Positions 18,062-28,409 of a stretch of 64,000 nt of DNA are shown one piece after another. Source of the stretch: Streptomyces sp. MBT53 (GTDB lineage Bacteria; Actinomycetota; Actinomycetes; Streptomycetales; Streptomycetaceae). The position numbers were made by a program, and so were the translations under genes. The DNA is taken from contig NZ_JAEQAZ010000025.1 of assembly GCF_016654115.1 (NCBI RefSeq), forward strand, positions 1 to 64,000. Direction: 5' to 3'. Numbering within the stretch: the first letter of the stretch is position 1; each line of letters starts with the position of its first letter. The notes beneath the pieces were generated by a model, which saw only the letters and a list, made by a program, of their open reading frames with translations, made no database searches and had not been told where the DNA came from.

Positions 18062-19495
18062 TCAGGCGCCGAGTTCGCGAACCGCCTGGGCGAACGCGTC
18101 ACCGCGCTTGTTGTAGTTGGCGAACATGTCCATGGAGGCGCAGGCCGGGGCGAGCAGCACCGTGTCGCCGGCGGCGGCGAGCCGCTGTGCCTCCTGGACA
18201 GCCGCGAGCATCGCCCCAGTGTCGGTCCGGTCGAGGTCGACGACGGGTACTTCCGGGGCGTGTCGCGCGAGGGCTTCCCGGATGAGCGCACGATCGGCGC
18301 CGATCAGCACCACGCCCCGAAGTCGCTTTGCCGACTTGGCGACGAGTTCGTCGAAGGTGGCGCCCTTGGCGAGTCCGCCGGCGATCCACACGATCGACTC
18401 GTAGGCCGCCAACGAGGCTTCCGCCGCATGGGTGTTGGTGGCCTTGGAGTCGTCGATGTACGCGACCCCGTCCACATCGGCCACGTGCGCGATGCGGTGC
18501 GCGTCGGGCGTGAAGGCCCGCAGCCCGTCCCGTACGGCCTTGGCGGGCACCCCGAAGGCGCGCGCGAGGGCAGCGGCGGCAAGGGCGTTGGCGATGTTGT
18601 GCGGGGCGGGCGGGTCGACGTCCGAGACCTCGGCGAGTTCCTGCGCGTTGCGCTGCCGGTCCTCGACGAAGGCACGGTCGACCAGGATGCCGTCCACGAC
18701 GCCGAGTTGGGACGGCCCGGGACTGCCCAGCGTGAACCCGATCGCCCGGCAGCCCTCCTCGACGTCGGCCTCGCGGACCAGGTCCTCGGTGGCCTTGTCG
18801 GCGACGTTGTAGACGCAGGCGACCCGATTGCCTTCGTAGATACGGCCCTTGTCGGCGGCGTACGCCTCCATCGAGCCGTGCCAGTCGAGGTGATCGGGCG
18901 CCAGGTTGAGCACGGCGGCGGAGTGGGCGCGCACCGAAGGCGCCCAGTGGAGCTGATAGCTCGACAGTTCGACGGCGAGGACGTCGTACTGCTCGTCCCC
19001 GAGTACGGCGTCCAGGACCGAGACGCCGATGTTGCCGACGGCCGCCGTGCGCAGGCCGCCCGCCTTCAGGATCGAGGCGAGCATCTGGACGGTGGTGGTC
19101 TTGCCGTTGGTGCCGGTGACGGCGAGCCAAGGAGCCGCCTCGGGGCCGCGCAGGCGCCAGGCCAGCTCCACGTCCCCCCACACCTCGACGCCCGCCTCAC
19201 GGGCCGCCGTGAACAGCGGCTTGTCGGGCTGCCAGCCGGGGGCGGTGACGATCAGTTCGGTGCCTTCGGGCAGGGTCGCACCGTCGCCGAGGCGCACGGT
19301 GATGCCGAGCGCCTCCAGGTCGGCGGCCTGGGCCCGGGAGCGCTCGTCGTCGCCGTCGTTGACGACCGTGACGAGCGCGCCGAGACCGTGCAGGACCTTG
19401 GCCGCCGGGATCCCGGAGACACCGAGTCCGGCGACGGTGACGTGCTTGCCCTCCCAGGAGAGCCCCTGACCGTCGGTCACTTTTCCGCTGCCCAT
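18062..19495 (-). CDS. murD: UDP-MurNAc-L-Ala:D-Glu ligase MurD
   Basis: A 477-residue cytosolic Mur ligase adding D-Glu to UDP-MurNAc-L-Ala. The uracil-binding loop AGLGVSG is at 22-28, the ATP P-loop TGTNGKTTT at 127-135, and the C-terminal domain begins near 325. The ATG ending at 19495 overlaps mraY by 19 bp; an alternative GTG at 19480 would give a 4-bp overlap and 472 residues, equally consistent with the clustered style. A longer frame extending through mraY is an antisense-style artefact of GC bias. Confidence 0.95.
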   Translation of the reverse strand: MGSGKVTDGQGLSWEGKHVTVAGLGVSGIPAAKVLHGLGALVTVVNDGDDERSRAQAADLEALGITVRLGDGATLPEGTELIVTAPGWQPDKPLFTAAREAGVEVWGDVELAWRLRGPEAAPWLAVTGTNGKTTTVQMLASILKAGGLRTAAVGNIGVSVLDAVLGDEQYDVLAVELSSYQLHWAPSVRAHSAAVLNLAPDHLDWHGSMEAYAADKGRIYEGNRVACVYNVADKATEDLVREADVEEGCRAIGFTLGSPGPSQLGVVDGILVDRAFVEDRQRNAQELAEVSDVDPPAPHNIANALAAAALARAFGVPAKAVRDGLRAFTPDAHRIAHVADVDGVAYIDDSKATNTHAAEASLAAYESIVWIAGGLAKGATFDELVAKSAKRLRGVVLIGADRALIREALARHAPEVPVVDLDRTDTGAMLAAVQEAQRLAAAGDTVLLAPACASMDMFANYNKRGDAFAQAVRELGA

Positions 19496-20550
19496 CCCGC
19501 GTAGAAGAGGCCCAGGCCGACGATCACGCAGATGCCCTGGATGATCCAGAAACGGACCACCACGAGCACTTCGGACCAGCCCTTGAGTTCGAAGTGGTGC
19601 TGGAGCGGGGCCATACGGAAGACCCGCTTGCCGGTGAGCTTGAAGGAGCCGACCTGGATGACCACCGACATGGTGATGAGGACGAAGAGGCCACCCATGA
19701 TGGCGACCAGCAGCTCGGTGCGGGAGAGGATCGCCAGACCGGTGAGGACACCGCCGAGGGCCAGCGAACCGGTGTCCCCCATGAAGATCTTGGCCGGCGA
19801 GGTGTTCCACCACAGGAAGCCCAGGCAGGCCCCCATCAGCGCGGAGGCGATGACCGCGAGGTCGAGCGGATCGCGCACTTCGTAGCAGGCGTTCGGGTTG
19901 GTCAGGGTCGTCGCGTTGGCGCAGGACTCCTGGAACTGCCAGACACCGATGAAGGTGTAGGCGCCGAAGACCAGCACCGAGGCACCGGTGGCCAGGCCGT
20001 CCAGACCGTCCGTCAGGTTCACGCCGTTCGACATCGCGAGGATCATGAACAGCGCCCAGATCACGAACAGGATCGGGCCGATCTTCCAGCCGAAGTCCGT
20101 GATGAACGACAGTTTCGTGGAGGCCGGGGTGTTGCCGCGGGCGTCCGCGAACTGCAACGACAGCACCGCGAAGCTGATGCCCACGATCAGCTGACCGGCC
20201 ATCTTCGCCTTGGCCCGCAGACCCAGCGAACGCCGCTTGACGATCTTGATGTAGTCGTCGAGGAAGCCGACCAGGCCCATGCCGACCATCAGACCGAGCA
20301 CCAGCAGACCCGAATAGGTCGGCGTGTAACCGGTGATGACCTTGGACAGGAAGTACGCGGCGACCGTCGCGAAGATGAAGGCGATACCGCCCATCGTCGG
20401 CGTACCGCGCTTGCTGCCGTGCGTGCGCGGGCCGTCGTCCCGGATGTACTGGCCGTAGCCCTTGCGGGCCAGCAGCTTGATCAGCAGCGGGGTACCCACC
20501 AGGGTCAGGAACAGACCGATGACTCCTGAGAACAGGATCTGCTTCATCAT
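19477..20550 (-). CDS. mraY: Phospho-MurNAc-pentapeptide translocase MraY
   Basis: A 357-residue, ten-helix membrane enzyme that transfers phospho-MurNAc-pentapeptide onto undecaprenyl phosphate to make lipid I. The Mg-binding pair Asp98-Asp99 (GFLDDYIK), [10 protein letters not shown] near 228 and the [10 protein letters not shown] motif near 325 are all present. It overlaps murF by four bases upstream and murD downstream. Confidence 0.98.
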   Translation of the reverse strand: MMKQILFSGVIGLFLTLVGTPLLIKLLARKGYGQYIRDDGPRTHGSKRGTPTMGGIAFIFATVAAYFLSKVITGYTPTYSGLLVLGLMVGMGLVGFLDDYIKIVKRRSLGLRAKAKMAGQLIVGISFAVLSLQFADARGNTPASTKLSFITDFGWKIGPILFVIWALFMILAMSNGVNLTDGLDGLATGASVLVFGAYTFIGVWQFQESCANATTLTNPNACYEVRDPLDLAVIASALMGACLGFLWWNTSPAKIFMGDTGSLALGGVLTGLAILSRTELLVAIMGGLFVLITMSVVIQVGSFKLTGKRVFRMAPLQHHFELKGWSEVLVVVRFWIIQGICVIVGLGLFYAGWAAEK

Positions 20551-21962
20551 CGGACGGCAACCCCACCCTCGGTACCGGCCTCGACGAGCGCCTGCGCCAC
20601 GCTCTCCAGACCGACCGACCGGGACGCCTTCACGAGAACGACGTCTCCCGGGCGCAACTCGCTGCGCAACAGGTCGACCGCCGCCTGTGCGTCGGACACG
20701 TGCACCGACTCCTCACCCCACGAACCCTCGTTATATGCGCCCAGTTGCAGCCAGGACGCTTCCCTGCCCCCGACCGCGACGAGCTTGCCGACATTGAGCC
20801 GGACGGCCAGCCGTCCGACCGCGTCGTGCTCGGCGAGCGCCTCGTCCCCGAGCTCGGCCATCTTGCCGAGCACCGCCCAGGTCCGCCGCCCCCTGCCCAT
20901 GGCCGCGAGCGCGCGCAAGGCGGCTCGCATGGACTCGGGGTTCGCGTTGTAGGCGTCGTTGACGATGGTCACGCCGTCCGAACGCTCGGTGACCTCCATC
21001 CGCCAGCGGGAGAGGGAGCCCGCTTCGGAGAGCGCGGTGGCGATCTCGTCTGCGGACATGCCCAGCTCATGGGCGACGGCGGCCGCGGCGAGCGCGTTCG
21101 ACACGTGGTGCTCACCGTACAGGCGCATGGTCACTTCGCTGCACCCGGAGGGTGTGTGAAGGCTGAAGGCGGGCTGTCCGCTGTCCGTGAGTCTGACGTT
21201 CTCGGCCCGTACGTCCGCTTCGCCGGACTCTCCGAAAAGGATCACCTTCGCCTTCGTACGGGACGCCATGGCCCGTACGAGCGGATCGTCCGCGTTGAGG
21301 ACCGCGACGCCGCCTTCTTCTACTGAAGGGAGCGCCTCTACGAGTTCACCCTTTGCCTGCGCGATCTGCTCCCGGCCGCCGAACTCCCCGATGTGGGCGG
21401 TGCCGACGTTGAGGACGAGGCCGATCTGCGGGGGCGTCAGATCCGTGAGATAGCGGATGTGACCGATTCCGCGGGCGCCCATCTCCAGGACGAGGAACCG
21501 CGTCTCGGCGGTGGCGCTCAGCGCGGTCAGCGGCAGCCCGATCTCATTGTTCAACGATCCCGGCGTGAACACTGTGGGCGCCTTGCGGGCGAGCACCTGG
21601 GCGATGAGGTCCTTGGTGCTGGTCTTGCCCGCCGAGCCGGTGAGGGCCACGAGGGTCGCGCCGAGCCGTCGTACGACATGACGGGCGAGGGCGCCCAGGG
21701 CGCTCTGGACGTCGTCCACGACGATCGCGGGCACGCCGACCGGGCGGGACGCCAGGAGGGCCACCGCGCCCGCCTCGACGACCGCGTCCGCGAAGTCGTG
21801 GCCGTCGACGTGCTCGCCGACGAAGGCGACAAAGAGGCTGCCGGGTTCCACTTCCCTGGAGTCGCGGACCACCGGGCCGGTGACCTGGACGGACGGATCC
21901 GGTATGTCGTGCGTCTGCCCGCCGACGACTGCTGCGATCTCGGCGAGGGAGAGGGCGATCAC
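20547..21962 (-). CDS. murF: UDP-MurNAc-tripeptide:D-Ala-D-Ala ligase MurF
   Basis: A 471-residue Mur ligase that adds D-Ala-D-Ala to the UDP-MurNAc tripeptide. The ATP P-loop [10 protein letters not shown] is at 109-118 and [12 protein letters not shown] near 325 marks the C-terminal ligase domain. I take the GTG ending at 21962, 4 bp after the murE stop, because homologues begin at this IALSLAEIA segment; the open frame continues 93 bp further up inside murE. Its stop overlaps the mraY start by four bases. Confidence 0.95.
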   Translation of the reverse strand: MIALSLAEIAAVVGGQTHDIPDPSVQVTGPVVRDSREVEPGSLFVAFVGEHVDGHDFADAVVEAGAVALLASRPVGVPAIVVDDVQSALGALARHVVRRLGATLVALTGSAGKTSTKDLIAQVLARKAPTVFTPGSLNNEIGLPLTALSATAETRFLVLEMGARGIGHIRYLTDLTPPQIGLVLNVGTAHIGEFGGREQIAQAKGELVEALPSVEEGGVAVLNADDPLVRAMASRTKAKVILFGESGEADVRAENVRLTDSGQPAFSLHTPSGCSEVTMRLYGEHHVSNALAAAAVAHELGMSADEIATALSEAGSLSRWRMEVTERSDGVTIVNDAYNANPESMRAALRALAAMGRGRRTWAVLGKMAELGDEALAEHDAVGRLAVRLNVGKLVAVGGREASWLQLGAYNEGSWGEESVHVSDAQAAVDLLRSELRPGDVVLVKASRSVGLESVAQALVEAGTEGGVAVR

Positions 21963-21966
21963 AAGT

Positions 21967-23625
21967 TCATCCCTGGGTCTTCTGGATAGCTTCGCGAAGC
22001 ACCTGGCGGTCGTCGAAGGGACGGACCACTCCGGCGATGTCCTGGCCCTGCTCATGGCCCTTGCCCGCGACCAGCACGGTGTCCCCCGGCCGTGCGCGGG
22101 CGACGGCGGCGGCGATGGCGGCGGCCCGGTCCTCGAAGACCTGGACCTCGCCGCGCTCGTGCGCGGGCACGGACGCCGCCCCCCGGAGCATGGCCGCGAG
22201 GATCGCGAGGGGGTCCTCGGAGCGGGGGTTGTCCGATGTCAGTACGGCGGTGTCGGCGAGCCGCGCCACGGCGGCACCCATGGGCTCGCGCTTGGTCTTG
22301 TCCCGGTCCCCGCCGCAGCCGAGCACGACGTGCACCTTGCCCTCGGTGACCTTGCGCAGCGCGCGCAGAACCGATTCGACGGCGTCCGTCTTGTGGGCGT
22401 AGTCGACGACCGCGAGATACGGCTGCCCGGCGTCCACGCGCTCCAGCCGCCCCGGCACGCCCGGCACGGCGGCGATGCCGTCGGCGGCGAGCTGCGGGTC
22501 GAGGCCCGCGGTGGCCAGGGCGGCGATCGCGGCGAGGGTGTTGGCCACGTTGAAGGAGCCGGCCAGCGGCGATCTCGCGGTGATCAGCTCGCCCTTGGGG
22601 CCGACCGCGGTGAACGTCGAGTCCATTGGGCCGACTTCGACGTCCTCGGCGCGCCAGTCGGCGTCCGGGTCGCCCTCGGCGGAGTAGGTGGTCACGGGAA
22701 CCGTGGCCTCGCGCGCGAGCCTGCGGCCGTACTCGTCGTCGAGGTTGACCACTGCCTGCCGACTGCGCAGCGGTGTGAACAGCTGCGCCTTGGCCTGGAA
22801 GTAGTCCTCCATGCCGGAGTGGAACTCCATGTGCTCCGGGCTGAGGTTGGTGAAGACCGCGATGTCGAAGACGCAGGCGTCGACCCGGCCGAGGACCAGC
22901 GCGTGGCTGGAGACCTCCATGGCCACCGCGTCGACCCCGCGCTCGCGCATGACCGCGAACAGGGCCTGGAGATCGGTGGCTTCGGGGGTCGTGCGCTCCG
23001 ACTTGATGCGTTCGTCGCCGATGCGCGTCTCGACCGTGCCGATCAGACCGGTGGACCGGACCGTTTTCAGCCCGCCCTCCACGAGGTAGGCGGTGGTCGT
23101 CTTCCCGGAGGTGCCGGTGATGCCGATCTGGAGCAGATCACGGCCGGGGTGGCCGTAGATCGTGGCCGCCAGCTCGCCCATCTGCCCGCGCGGATCGGCA
23201 ACGACCAGCACCGGCAGGCCCGTTGCCGCCGCGCGGTCGGCGCCGGCCGGGTCCGTGAGGACGGCGACGGCGCCGAGGCCGGCCGCCTGGGTGACGAAGT
23301 CGGCGCCGTGCAGACGGGCGCCGGGCAGCGCGGCGTACAGGTCGCCGGGGCGGACCGCGCGCGAGTCATGGGTGATGCCCGTGATCTCCGCTGTCGTGGT
23401 CGGCGGCTCGGCGGCGGCCAGTTGGTCGGCGAGTTCCGCGAGGGGTGTGGCGGAGAGCTGCGCCGGCCTGGGCGGCCCCGGGTATGTCACGGATGCGCCC
23501 TTCTGGGGTGGTTGGGACTGATCGGCGGTTGGCACGGCGGTGAGCGTACCGGGCGCACCGGCCGAGGGGCGAAGCGAGGGGCGGGGCTCGCCCTGGTTCC
23601 CGGAATGGGAAGTGATCATGGTCAC
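21967..23625 (-). CDS. murE: UDP-MurNAc-dipeptide:diaminopimelate ligase MurE
   Basis: A 552-residue Mur ligase. The ATP loop GTSGKTTT is at 171-178 and the DAP-recognition motif DNPR at 465-468, so the third residue is diaminopimelate (LL-DAP in Streptomyces, by knowledge of the genus). The ~50 residues before the conserved core are a Pro/Ser-rich extension. The start is a GTG with AGGAA upstream; an ATG two codons later is also possible. It lies 26 bp after ftsI. Confidence 0.95.
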   Translation of the reverse strand: MTMITSHSGNQGEPRPSLRPSAGAPGTLTAVPTADQSQPPQKGASVTYPGPPRPAQLSATPLAELADQLAAAEPPTTTAEITGITHDSRAVRPGDLYAALPGARLHGADFVTQAAGLGAVAVLTDPAGADRAAATGLPVLVVADPRGQMGELAATIYGHPGRDLLQIGITGTSGKTTTAYLVEGGLKTVRSTGLIGTVETRIGDERIKSERTTPEATDLQALFAVMRERGVDAVAMEVSSHALVLGRVDACVFDIAVFTNLSPEHMEFHSGMEDYFQAKAQLFTPLRSRQAVVNLDDEYGRRLAREATVPVTTYSAEGDPDADWRAEDVEVGPMDSTFTAVGPKGELITARSPLAGSFNVANTLAAIAALATAGLDPQLAADGIAAVPGVPGRLERVDAGQPYLAVVDYAHKTDAVESVLRALRKVTEGKVHVVLGCGGDRDKTKREPMGAAVARLADTAVLTSDNPRSEDPLAILAAMLRGAASVPAHERGEVQVFEDRAAAIAAAVARARPGDTVLVAGKGHEQGQDIAGVVRPFDDRQVLREAIQKTQG

Positions 23626-23651
23626 GGATCGGTTCCTGGCTGTTGCGCTGA

Positions 23652-25631
23652 TCAGGGAGTGAAGGTCACGGGCAGGTTCGCGGCCTTCGCCCCGGTGGGC
23701 GGGACCTGGAGGGTCTTGAGGGCGAACTCCATCACCTGCTTGTAGATCGGACCGCAGATCTGACCGCCGAAGTAGCTTCCGCTGGTGGCGTTCTGGATCG
23801 CGCAGTAGACGGTGATGCGGGGGTTGTCGGCGGGCGCGAACCCGGCGAACGACGAGGTGTAGCCCTTGTACTTGCCGGTGGCCGGATCCACGCGGTTGGC
23901 GGTGCCGGTCTTCCCCGCGACCCGGTACCCCGGAATCGCGGCCTTACCGCCGGTGCCCTGCTCGTCGTCCACCACGGACTCCAGCATCTGGGCGAGGGTC
24001 TTCGCCGTCTTCGCACTGATGACCCGGGTCTTCTTGGGCGTGGCGGCCGGTGTGAAACGGCCGTCGGGCCCCTTCGTGCCGCGCACCAGGGTGGGTTCGA
24101 CGCGGACTCCGCCGTTGGCGACCGTCGAGTAGACGGAGGCCGCCTGGAGCGCGTTGAGGGACATGCCCTGGCCGAAAGGAATCGTGTACTGCTGCGAGGT
24201 CGACCACTTGGAGGCGGGCGCGAGGATGCCCTTGGTCTCGCCGGGGAAGTCGAGCCCGCTGTAGCTGCCGATGCCGAACTTGCGCAGATACGAGTACAGG
24301 ACCTCGTTGGCCTCGGGCTGGGTCTTGCCGAGCTGGCCGGCCGCCTCGATGGTTCCGATGTTGCTGGACTTGGCGAGGACGCCGTTCAGCGTGAGGTTCC
24401 AGGTCGCGTGGTCGACGTCGTCCTGGAAGAGGCGGTCGCCGCGGTGCAGCCGGTTCGGCACGACGACATGCGTCAGCGGGGTGGCCACGTTCTCCTGGAG
24501 CACGGCGGCCATCGTCATGACCTTGGCGGTGGAACCGGGCTCGTAGGCGTCCTGGAGGGCCGCGTTGCCCAGGGAGGCCGCGTTGGCCTGGGCGAGGTCG
24601 TTCGGGTCGAAGCCGGGCGCGTTGGCCATGGCGAGGATCTCTCCGGTGCGGGTGTCCTGCACTATCACGTACCCGCGGTCCGCCTTGGACTTCTTCACCT
24701 GCTCCGTGATGGCGTTCTGCGCGGCCCACTGGATGTCGCGGTCGATGGTCAGCTCGACGTCGGAACCAGGCACCGCGGGCGTCTCCGTGGAGCCCGCCGT
24801 GGGCACCTGGAGGCCGCCGGACTGGGCGTAGCGGACCTTGCCGTCCTTGCCGGTCAGATCCTTGTTCAGCTGCTGCTCGACCCCGCCGCCGCCCTTGCCG
24901 TCGGCGTTGACCCAGCCCAGTATCCCGGCGGCGAGATCGCCGTTCGGGTACACGCGCTTGGTGGTGGGGACGGCGAGGACACCGGCAAGGACGTTGACGG
25001 TGGTCGGATCGGTTCCGGACTTGGTGGTGAGCGCGCTCTTCAGATCCTTGATCTGCTTCCACACCTGCGGGGTCTGCCGGTTGGCGAGCACCACGTAGCG
25101 CAGGTTCTTGTTCGCGGGCCTGAGCTTCTTGACGATCGAGGCCTGGTCCACGCCGAGGATCGGGGCGAGGAGCGCGGCCGCCTGTTCGGGCCCGTCGTCG
25201 ATCTTGAGCTGCTTGCGGGTGAAGAGCGTCGGGTCGGCGGTGATCGTGTACGCGTCCACGCTGGTCGCGAGGGCCACTCCGGAACGGTCGGTGATCTCAC
25301 CGCGCTCGGCGGCCAGCACGTAGTCGACGTACCGGTTCTGCGCGGCCTTGGCGGCGTACGCGCTCGCGTCGACGGCCTGCACCTGGAGCAGTCGTACGAC
25401 GAACGCGATCAGGACGAGGGTCAGCGCGAGGCTGATCATGCGCAGCCGGGGGCGGGGGCTGCCGAGCCGGAGGGAGCGCGGGCCTCCCGGGCGGGCGGCA
25501 GGAGCGGCCGGTGCCGGGCGGCGGGCCGGGCGGGCGCCGGGCCCGGGGCGGCGCCGGGCATCGGGCCGTTCGGGCCTGGCCGGTCCGGGCACTCGGCGGC
25601 GCGGCGGTTCCCTGTCGGACACTTCCGTCAC
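23652..25631 (-). CDS. ftsI: Septal transpeptidase FtsI (class B PBP3)
   Basis: A 659-residue class B penicillin-binding protein: Pro/Arg-rich cytoplasmic N-terminus (~1-60), one membrane helix (~63-85), a pedestal domain, and a transpeptidase domain with STAK (Ser367 nucleophile, Lys370), SSN (422-424) and KTG (574-576). It crosslinks septal peptidoglycan made by FtsW and is a beta-lactam target. No C-terminal PASTA domain is present. It overlaps ftsL by four bases. Confidence 0.96.
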   Translation of the reverse strand: MTEVSDREPPRRRVPGPARPERPDARRRPGPGARPARRPAPAAPAARPGGPRSLRLGSPRPRLRMISLALTLVLIAFVVRLLQVQAVDASAYAAKAAQNRYVDYVLAAERGEITDRSGVALATSVDAYTITADPTLFTRKQLKIDDGPEQAAALLAPILGVDQASIVKKLRPANKNLRYVVLANRQTPQVWKQIKDLKSALTTKSGTDPTTVNVLAGVLAVPTTKRVYPNGDLAAGILGWVNADGKGGGGVEQQLNKDLTGKDGKVRYAQSGGLQVPTAGSTETPAVPGSDVELTIDRDIQWAAQNAITEQVKKSKADRGYVIVQDTRTGEILAMANAPGFDPNDLAQANAASLGNAALQDAYEPGSTAKVMTMAAVLQENVATPLTHVVVPNRLHRGDRLFQDDVDHATWNLTLNGVLAKSSNIGTIEAAGQLGKTQPEANEVLYSYLRKFGIGSYSGLDFPGETKGILAPASKWSTSQQYTIPFGQGMSLNALQAASVYSTVANGGVRVEPTLVRGTKGPDGRFTPAATPKKTRVISAKTAKTLAQMLESVVDDEQGTGGKAAIPGYRVAGKTGTANRVDPATGKYKGYTSSFAGFAPADNPRITVYCAIQNATSGSYFGGQICGPIYKQVMEFALKTLQVPPTGAKAANLPVTFTP

Positions 25632-26206
25632 CTGCCGGGTGTAGTCGGGGTGGAGGACTGAACTGTCGTGGACTGCGCGGGCTTTACGGGCGGCACGGAC
25701 CGGGCCGGAGTGGGCGTGGGGGTGATCACGGGTGCCGCCGCGCCGGCCGCGGGGGTGGGGCTCGGGCTCGGCCTGCTGATGAGCGCCTCGGGGGCGAGCA
25801 CCGCGGGGGTGCTCACGGTCTTCTCGGCGGTGGCCTGCTCCGGGACACCCTTCACGGTGCCGTTCGGGTCGAGGAAGGCGGGGTCTCCCCCGGGCACCAT
25901 GCCCAGTTCATGTGCGCGGCGCTGGAGGGCGTCGGGGGCGGAGTAGGCGTCCACGTCCCGCTGGAGAGCCTGCTCCTCGTCGGTGAGGCTCTTCGTCTGC
26001 TTCTGGAGGTCGTCCAGCTTGAACTGCCCTTCGCTGAGCGCGGAGTTCAGCACGAGCAGCGCGATCAGACCGCCGCCGAGGAGAAGCACGACAAGGAGGA
26101 CGAACGGGGTCCGGGCCGCCTGGATCCCGCCCGACTGCGCGGGCCCGGTCGGGAAGAGCCGCGCCAGCCGGGCGGCCCTGCCCCTCAGTTCGGGTTTCCT
26201 ACTCAC
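25628..26206 (-). CDS. ftsL: Cell division protein FtsL
   Basis: A 192-residue bitopic protein: basic cytoplasmic N-terminus, one membrane helix (~34-54), a short periplasmic coiled coil (~55-105), and a Pro/Thr/Ser-rich extracellular tail that is longer than in E. coli FtsL. It works with DivIC and FtsQ to activate FtsWI. Sequence similarity in this family is weak, so position between rsmH and ftsI is a large part of the evidence. Confidence 0.9.
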   Translation of the reverse strand: MSRKPELRGRAARLARLFPTGPAQSGGIQAARTPFVLLVVLLLGGGLIALLVLNSALSEGQFKLDDLQKQTKSLTDEEQALQRDVDAYSAPDALQRRAHELGMVPGGDPAFLDPNGTVKGVPEQATAEKTVSTPAVLAPEALISRPSPSPTPAAGAAAPVITPTPTPARSVPPVKPAQSTTVQSSTPTTPGR

Positions 26207-26251
26207 TCACGCACCCCGCACCCCAACACCCCGCACCGACTTGGTACGTAC

Positions 26252-27208
26252 TCACCCGATGTCCTCCCTGATGCGCTCGGCCCCCCGCAGCCGCGCGGGT
26301 GCCGCCCGCCGGTTCTCGGCGACCTCTTCCTCGGTGGGAAGTTCGGCACCGCGCGTCAGGAGCTTGAGCCGGGGCTGGTACTGCTCGGGCACAACAGGCA
26401 GCCCAGGAGGCGCGGTATTGGCGGCGCCGGCCGCGAACACCTGCTTCACCAGGCGGTCTTCGAGCGAGTGGTACGACAGGACGGCGATCCGGCCGCCCAC
26501 GGCAAGGGACTTCACGGCGGCGGGGATCGCCCGCTCCAGGACGGACAGTTCGCCGTTGACCTCGATGCGCAGCGCCTGGAAGGTGCGCTTGGCCGGGTTG
26601 CCGCCGGTGCGCTTGGCGGCCTGGGGCAGCGAGTCGCGGATCAGCTCGACGAGCCGCGCGCTGTTGCTGAACGGCTCCTTGTCGCGTTCCCGTACGACCG
26701 CGGACACGATCCGCTTGGCCTGCTTCTCCTCGCCGTACGCCCGCAGGATGCGGACGAGTTCACCGGGCGCATAGGTGTTGAGGACCTCGGCGGCGCTGAT
26801 GCCGGTCGTCTGGTCCATGCGCATGTCGAGGGGCGCGTCCTGGGCGTAGGCGAAGCCGCGGTCGGCCTCGTCCAGCTGCATGGAGGAGACGCCGAGGTCG
26901 AACAGGACGCCCTCCACGCGCGCGAGGCCGAGTCGCTCCAGTACGTCGGGCAGTTCGTCGTAGACGGCGTGCACGAGGGTGGCGCGCTCCCCGAAGGGGG
27001 CGAGGCGCTCGCCGGAGAGGCGCAGGGCCTCCTTGTCGCGGTCCAGGGCGACCAGGCGGGCCTCCGGGAAGCGGGTGAGCAGTGCCTCGCTGTGGCCGCC
27101 GAGGCCGAGCGTGCAGTCGACGACCACCGCTCCCGGCCGCTCCAGGGCGGGTGCCAACAGGTCCAGGCACCGCTGGAGCATCACCGGGACGTGTCGACTG
27201 TTGCTCAA
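26252..27208 (-). CDS. rsmH: 16S rRNA (cytosine-1402-N4)-methyltransferase RsmH (MraW)
   Basis: A 318-residue SAM-dependent methyltransferase acting on C1402 of 16S rRNA. The SAM loop [14 protein letters not shown] is at ~31-44, and [20 protein letters not shown] near 100 is a family signature. It starts with TTG preceded by GAGAGGG. It is the first gene of the dcw run here; no mraZ precedes it, consistent with Streptomyces. Confidence 0.95.
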   Translation of the reverse strand: MSNSRHVPVMLQRCLDLLAPALERPGAVVVDCTLGLGGHSEALLTRFPEARLVALDRDKEALRLSGERLAPFGERATLVHAVYDELPDVLERLGLARVEGVLFDLGVSSMQLDEADRGFAYAQDAPLDMRMDQTTGISAAEVLNTYAPGELVRILRAYGEEKQAKRIVSAVVRERDKEPFSNSARLVELIRDSLPQAAKRTGGNPAKRTFQALRIEVNGELSVLERAIPAAVKSLAVGGRIAVLSYHSLEDRLVKQVFAAGAANTAPPGLPVVPEQYQPRLKLLTRGAELPTEEEVAENRRAAPARLRGAERIREDIG

Positions 27209-27419
27209 GGGGCCCTCTCAGGTCCGGCGGGCCCGTACGCACCGCCGGGTCCCCGCCCGCTCACGAAGGGGAGGCCTGCCGGCGCCGGAAGCGTCAGCCG
27301 ACCGGGAGCGGGAGGAGGCCGAGCCGTACGTACGCGCCGCGCACGTGGGGAGAATCCGGAAAGTCGCCGGAGCCTCCGGGAAAAGTCCAGCAGGGAGGCC
27401 TCGCCTCCCGCTTCGCGCA

Positions 27420-27447
27420 ACTTTAGTCCACGCTGTCTCACGGTCAA
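27420..27447 (-). promoter_or_regulatory. Candidate promoter of the dcw cluster (rsmH-ftsL-...)
   Basis: On the minus strand TTGACC (27442-27447), 16-bp spacer, TAAAGT (27420-27425). This is the best consensus promoter in the gap and implies a ~200-nt 5' UTR before rsmH. Confidence 0.55.
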
Positions 27448-27610
27448 TCAACCGGCCTGCGCGTCGCGGGCCGGGGTGCGTGCGAAGCCTCAAACCGGGA
27501 AGAATCACCCACGCGGGCGCACCCCCGCCACCCGTGTGGGTTACCTCACAAGAGGACACGATGACGCCCTTTTTCCCATCTCACACCAAGACCGCACCGC
27601 CGGTGACCAG

Positions 27611-27616
27611 TACCGT
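27611..27616 (+). promoter_or_regulatory. Candidate leaderless -10 element of the carbonic anhydrase gene
   Basis: TACCGT followed by 7 nt and the ATG at 27624. Confidence 0.4.
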
Positions 27617-27623
27617 CATAGGT

Positions 27624-28172
27624 ATGACGACCTCCGCATCCGTACCCACAGAGTCCGAAGGCGCCATAGCCCACGGCGGGACCGTGACGGACCGCCTTGT
27701 CGACGCCAACGCCCAGTACGCTGCCGAATTCACCGATCCCGGAATGGACGCCCACCCCGTCCTCCAGGTGGCGGTCGTGGCCTGCATGGACGCCCGTCTC
27801 GACCTGCACAAGGCGCTCGGCCTCCAGCTCGGCGACTGCCACACCATTCGCAACGCGGGGGGTGTCGTCACCGACGACGTCATCCGCTCCCTCACCATCA
27901 GCCAGCGGGCGCTCGGCACCCGCAGTGTCGTGCTCATCCACCACACCGGCTGCGGCCTGGAGTCCCTCACCGAGGAGTTCCGGCACGACCTGGAGATGGA
28001 GGTCGGCCAGCGCCCCGCCTGGGCGGTGGAGGCCTTCCGGGACGTGGAACAGGACGTACGGCAGTCCATGCAGCGTGTGCGCACCTCGCCGTTCCTGCTG
28101 CACACTGATGATGTGCGCGGCTTCGTGTTCGACGTGAAGTCGGGTCTGCTGCGCGAGATCGACCCCGCCTGA
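27624..28172 (+). CDS. Beta-class carbonic anhydrase
   Basis: A 182-residue cytosolic zinc enzyme interconverting CO2 and bicarbonate. The zinc-site motif CMDAR (Cys-x-Asp-x-Arg) lies near residue 53 and HHTGCG (His-x-x-Cys) near 107. NAGG near 82 is also conserved. The size fits the short Rv1284-like subgroup. I prefer the ATG at 27624, where a TACCGT -10 sits 7 nt upstream; the ATG at 27561 with a ribosome-binding site would add 21 poorly conserved residues. It diverges from the dcw cluster. Confidence 0.9.
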   Translation: MTTSASVPTESEGAIAHGGTVTDRLVDANAQYAAEFTDPGMDAHPVLQVAVVACMDARLDLHKALGLQLGDCHTIRNAGGVVTDDVIRSLTISQRALGTRSVVLIHHTGCGLESLTEEFRHDLEMEVGQRPAWAVEAFRDVEQDVRQSMQRVRTSPFLLHTDDVRGFVFDVKSGLLREIDPA

Positions 28173-28409
28173 CGCGCCCGCCCGCCCCGAAAATTTCGAA
28201 AAGCTCAGCACTGGGACCGCCCAAAAGGTCGTAAGACCCGACAAAGCGAAGGCAGTTGTCCACAGGCGAGTGACACGAACCGGTAACGGCAACAAGAATG
28301 CGGGTGTGGCGTCACGCGGAACTTTTCCCGCGTGCCGTCCGTGTTTCGGGGTGGGCCGATCCGCAGCGCGCGCGTCGGCCCATGGAAAGAACGGGCCGAG
28401 GAGGGCCGG

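Larger units (their letters stand above)
27209..27623. other. Intergenic region between rsmH and the carbonic anhydrase gene
   Basis: A 415-bp divergent promoter region. It holds the candidate dcw promoter (27420-27447, minus) and the carbonic anhydrase -10 (27611-27616, plus). An in-frame ATG at 27561 with AGAGGA upstream is an alternative start for the carbonic anhydrase. I see no protein-coding or RNA gene otherwise. Confidence 0.6.

Noticed and set aside
18062..20566. An 834-codon frame spanning murD and mraY
   Set aside because: Only the last 477 codons are MurD; the first part is an out-of-frame shadow of mraY, which has complete MraY motifs.
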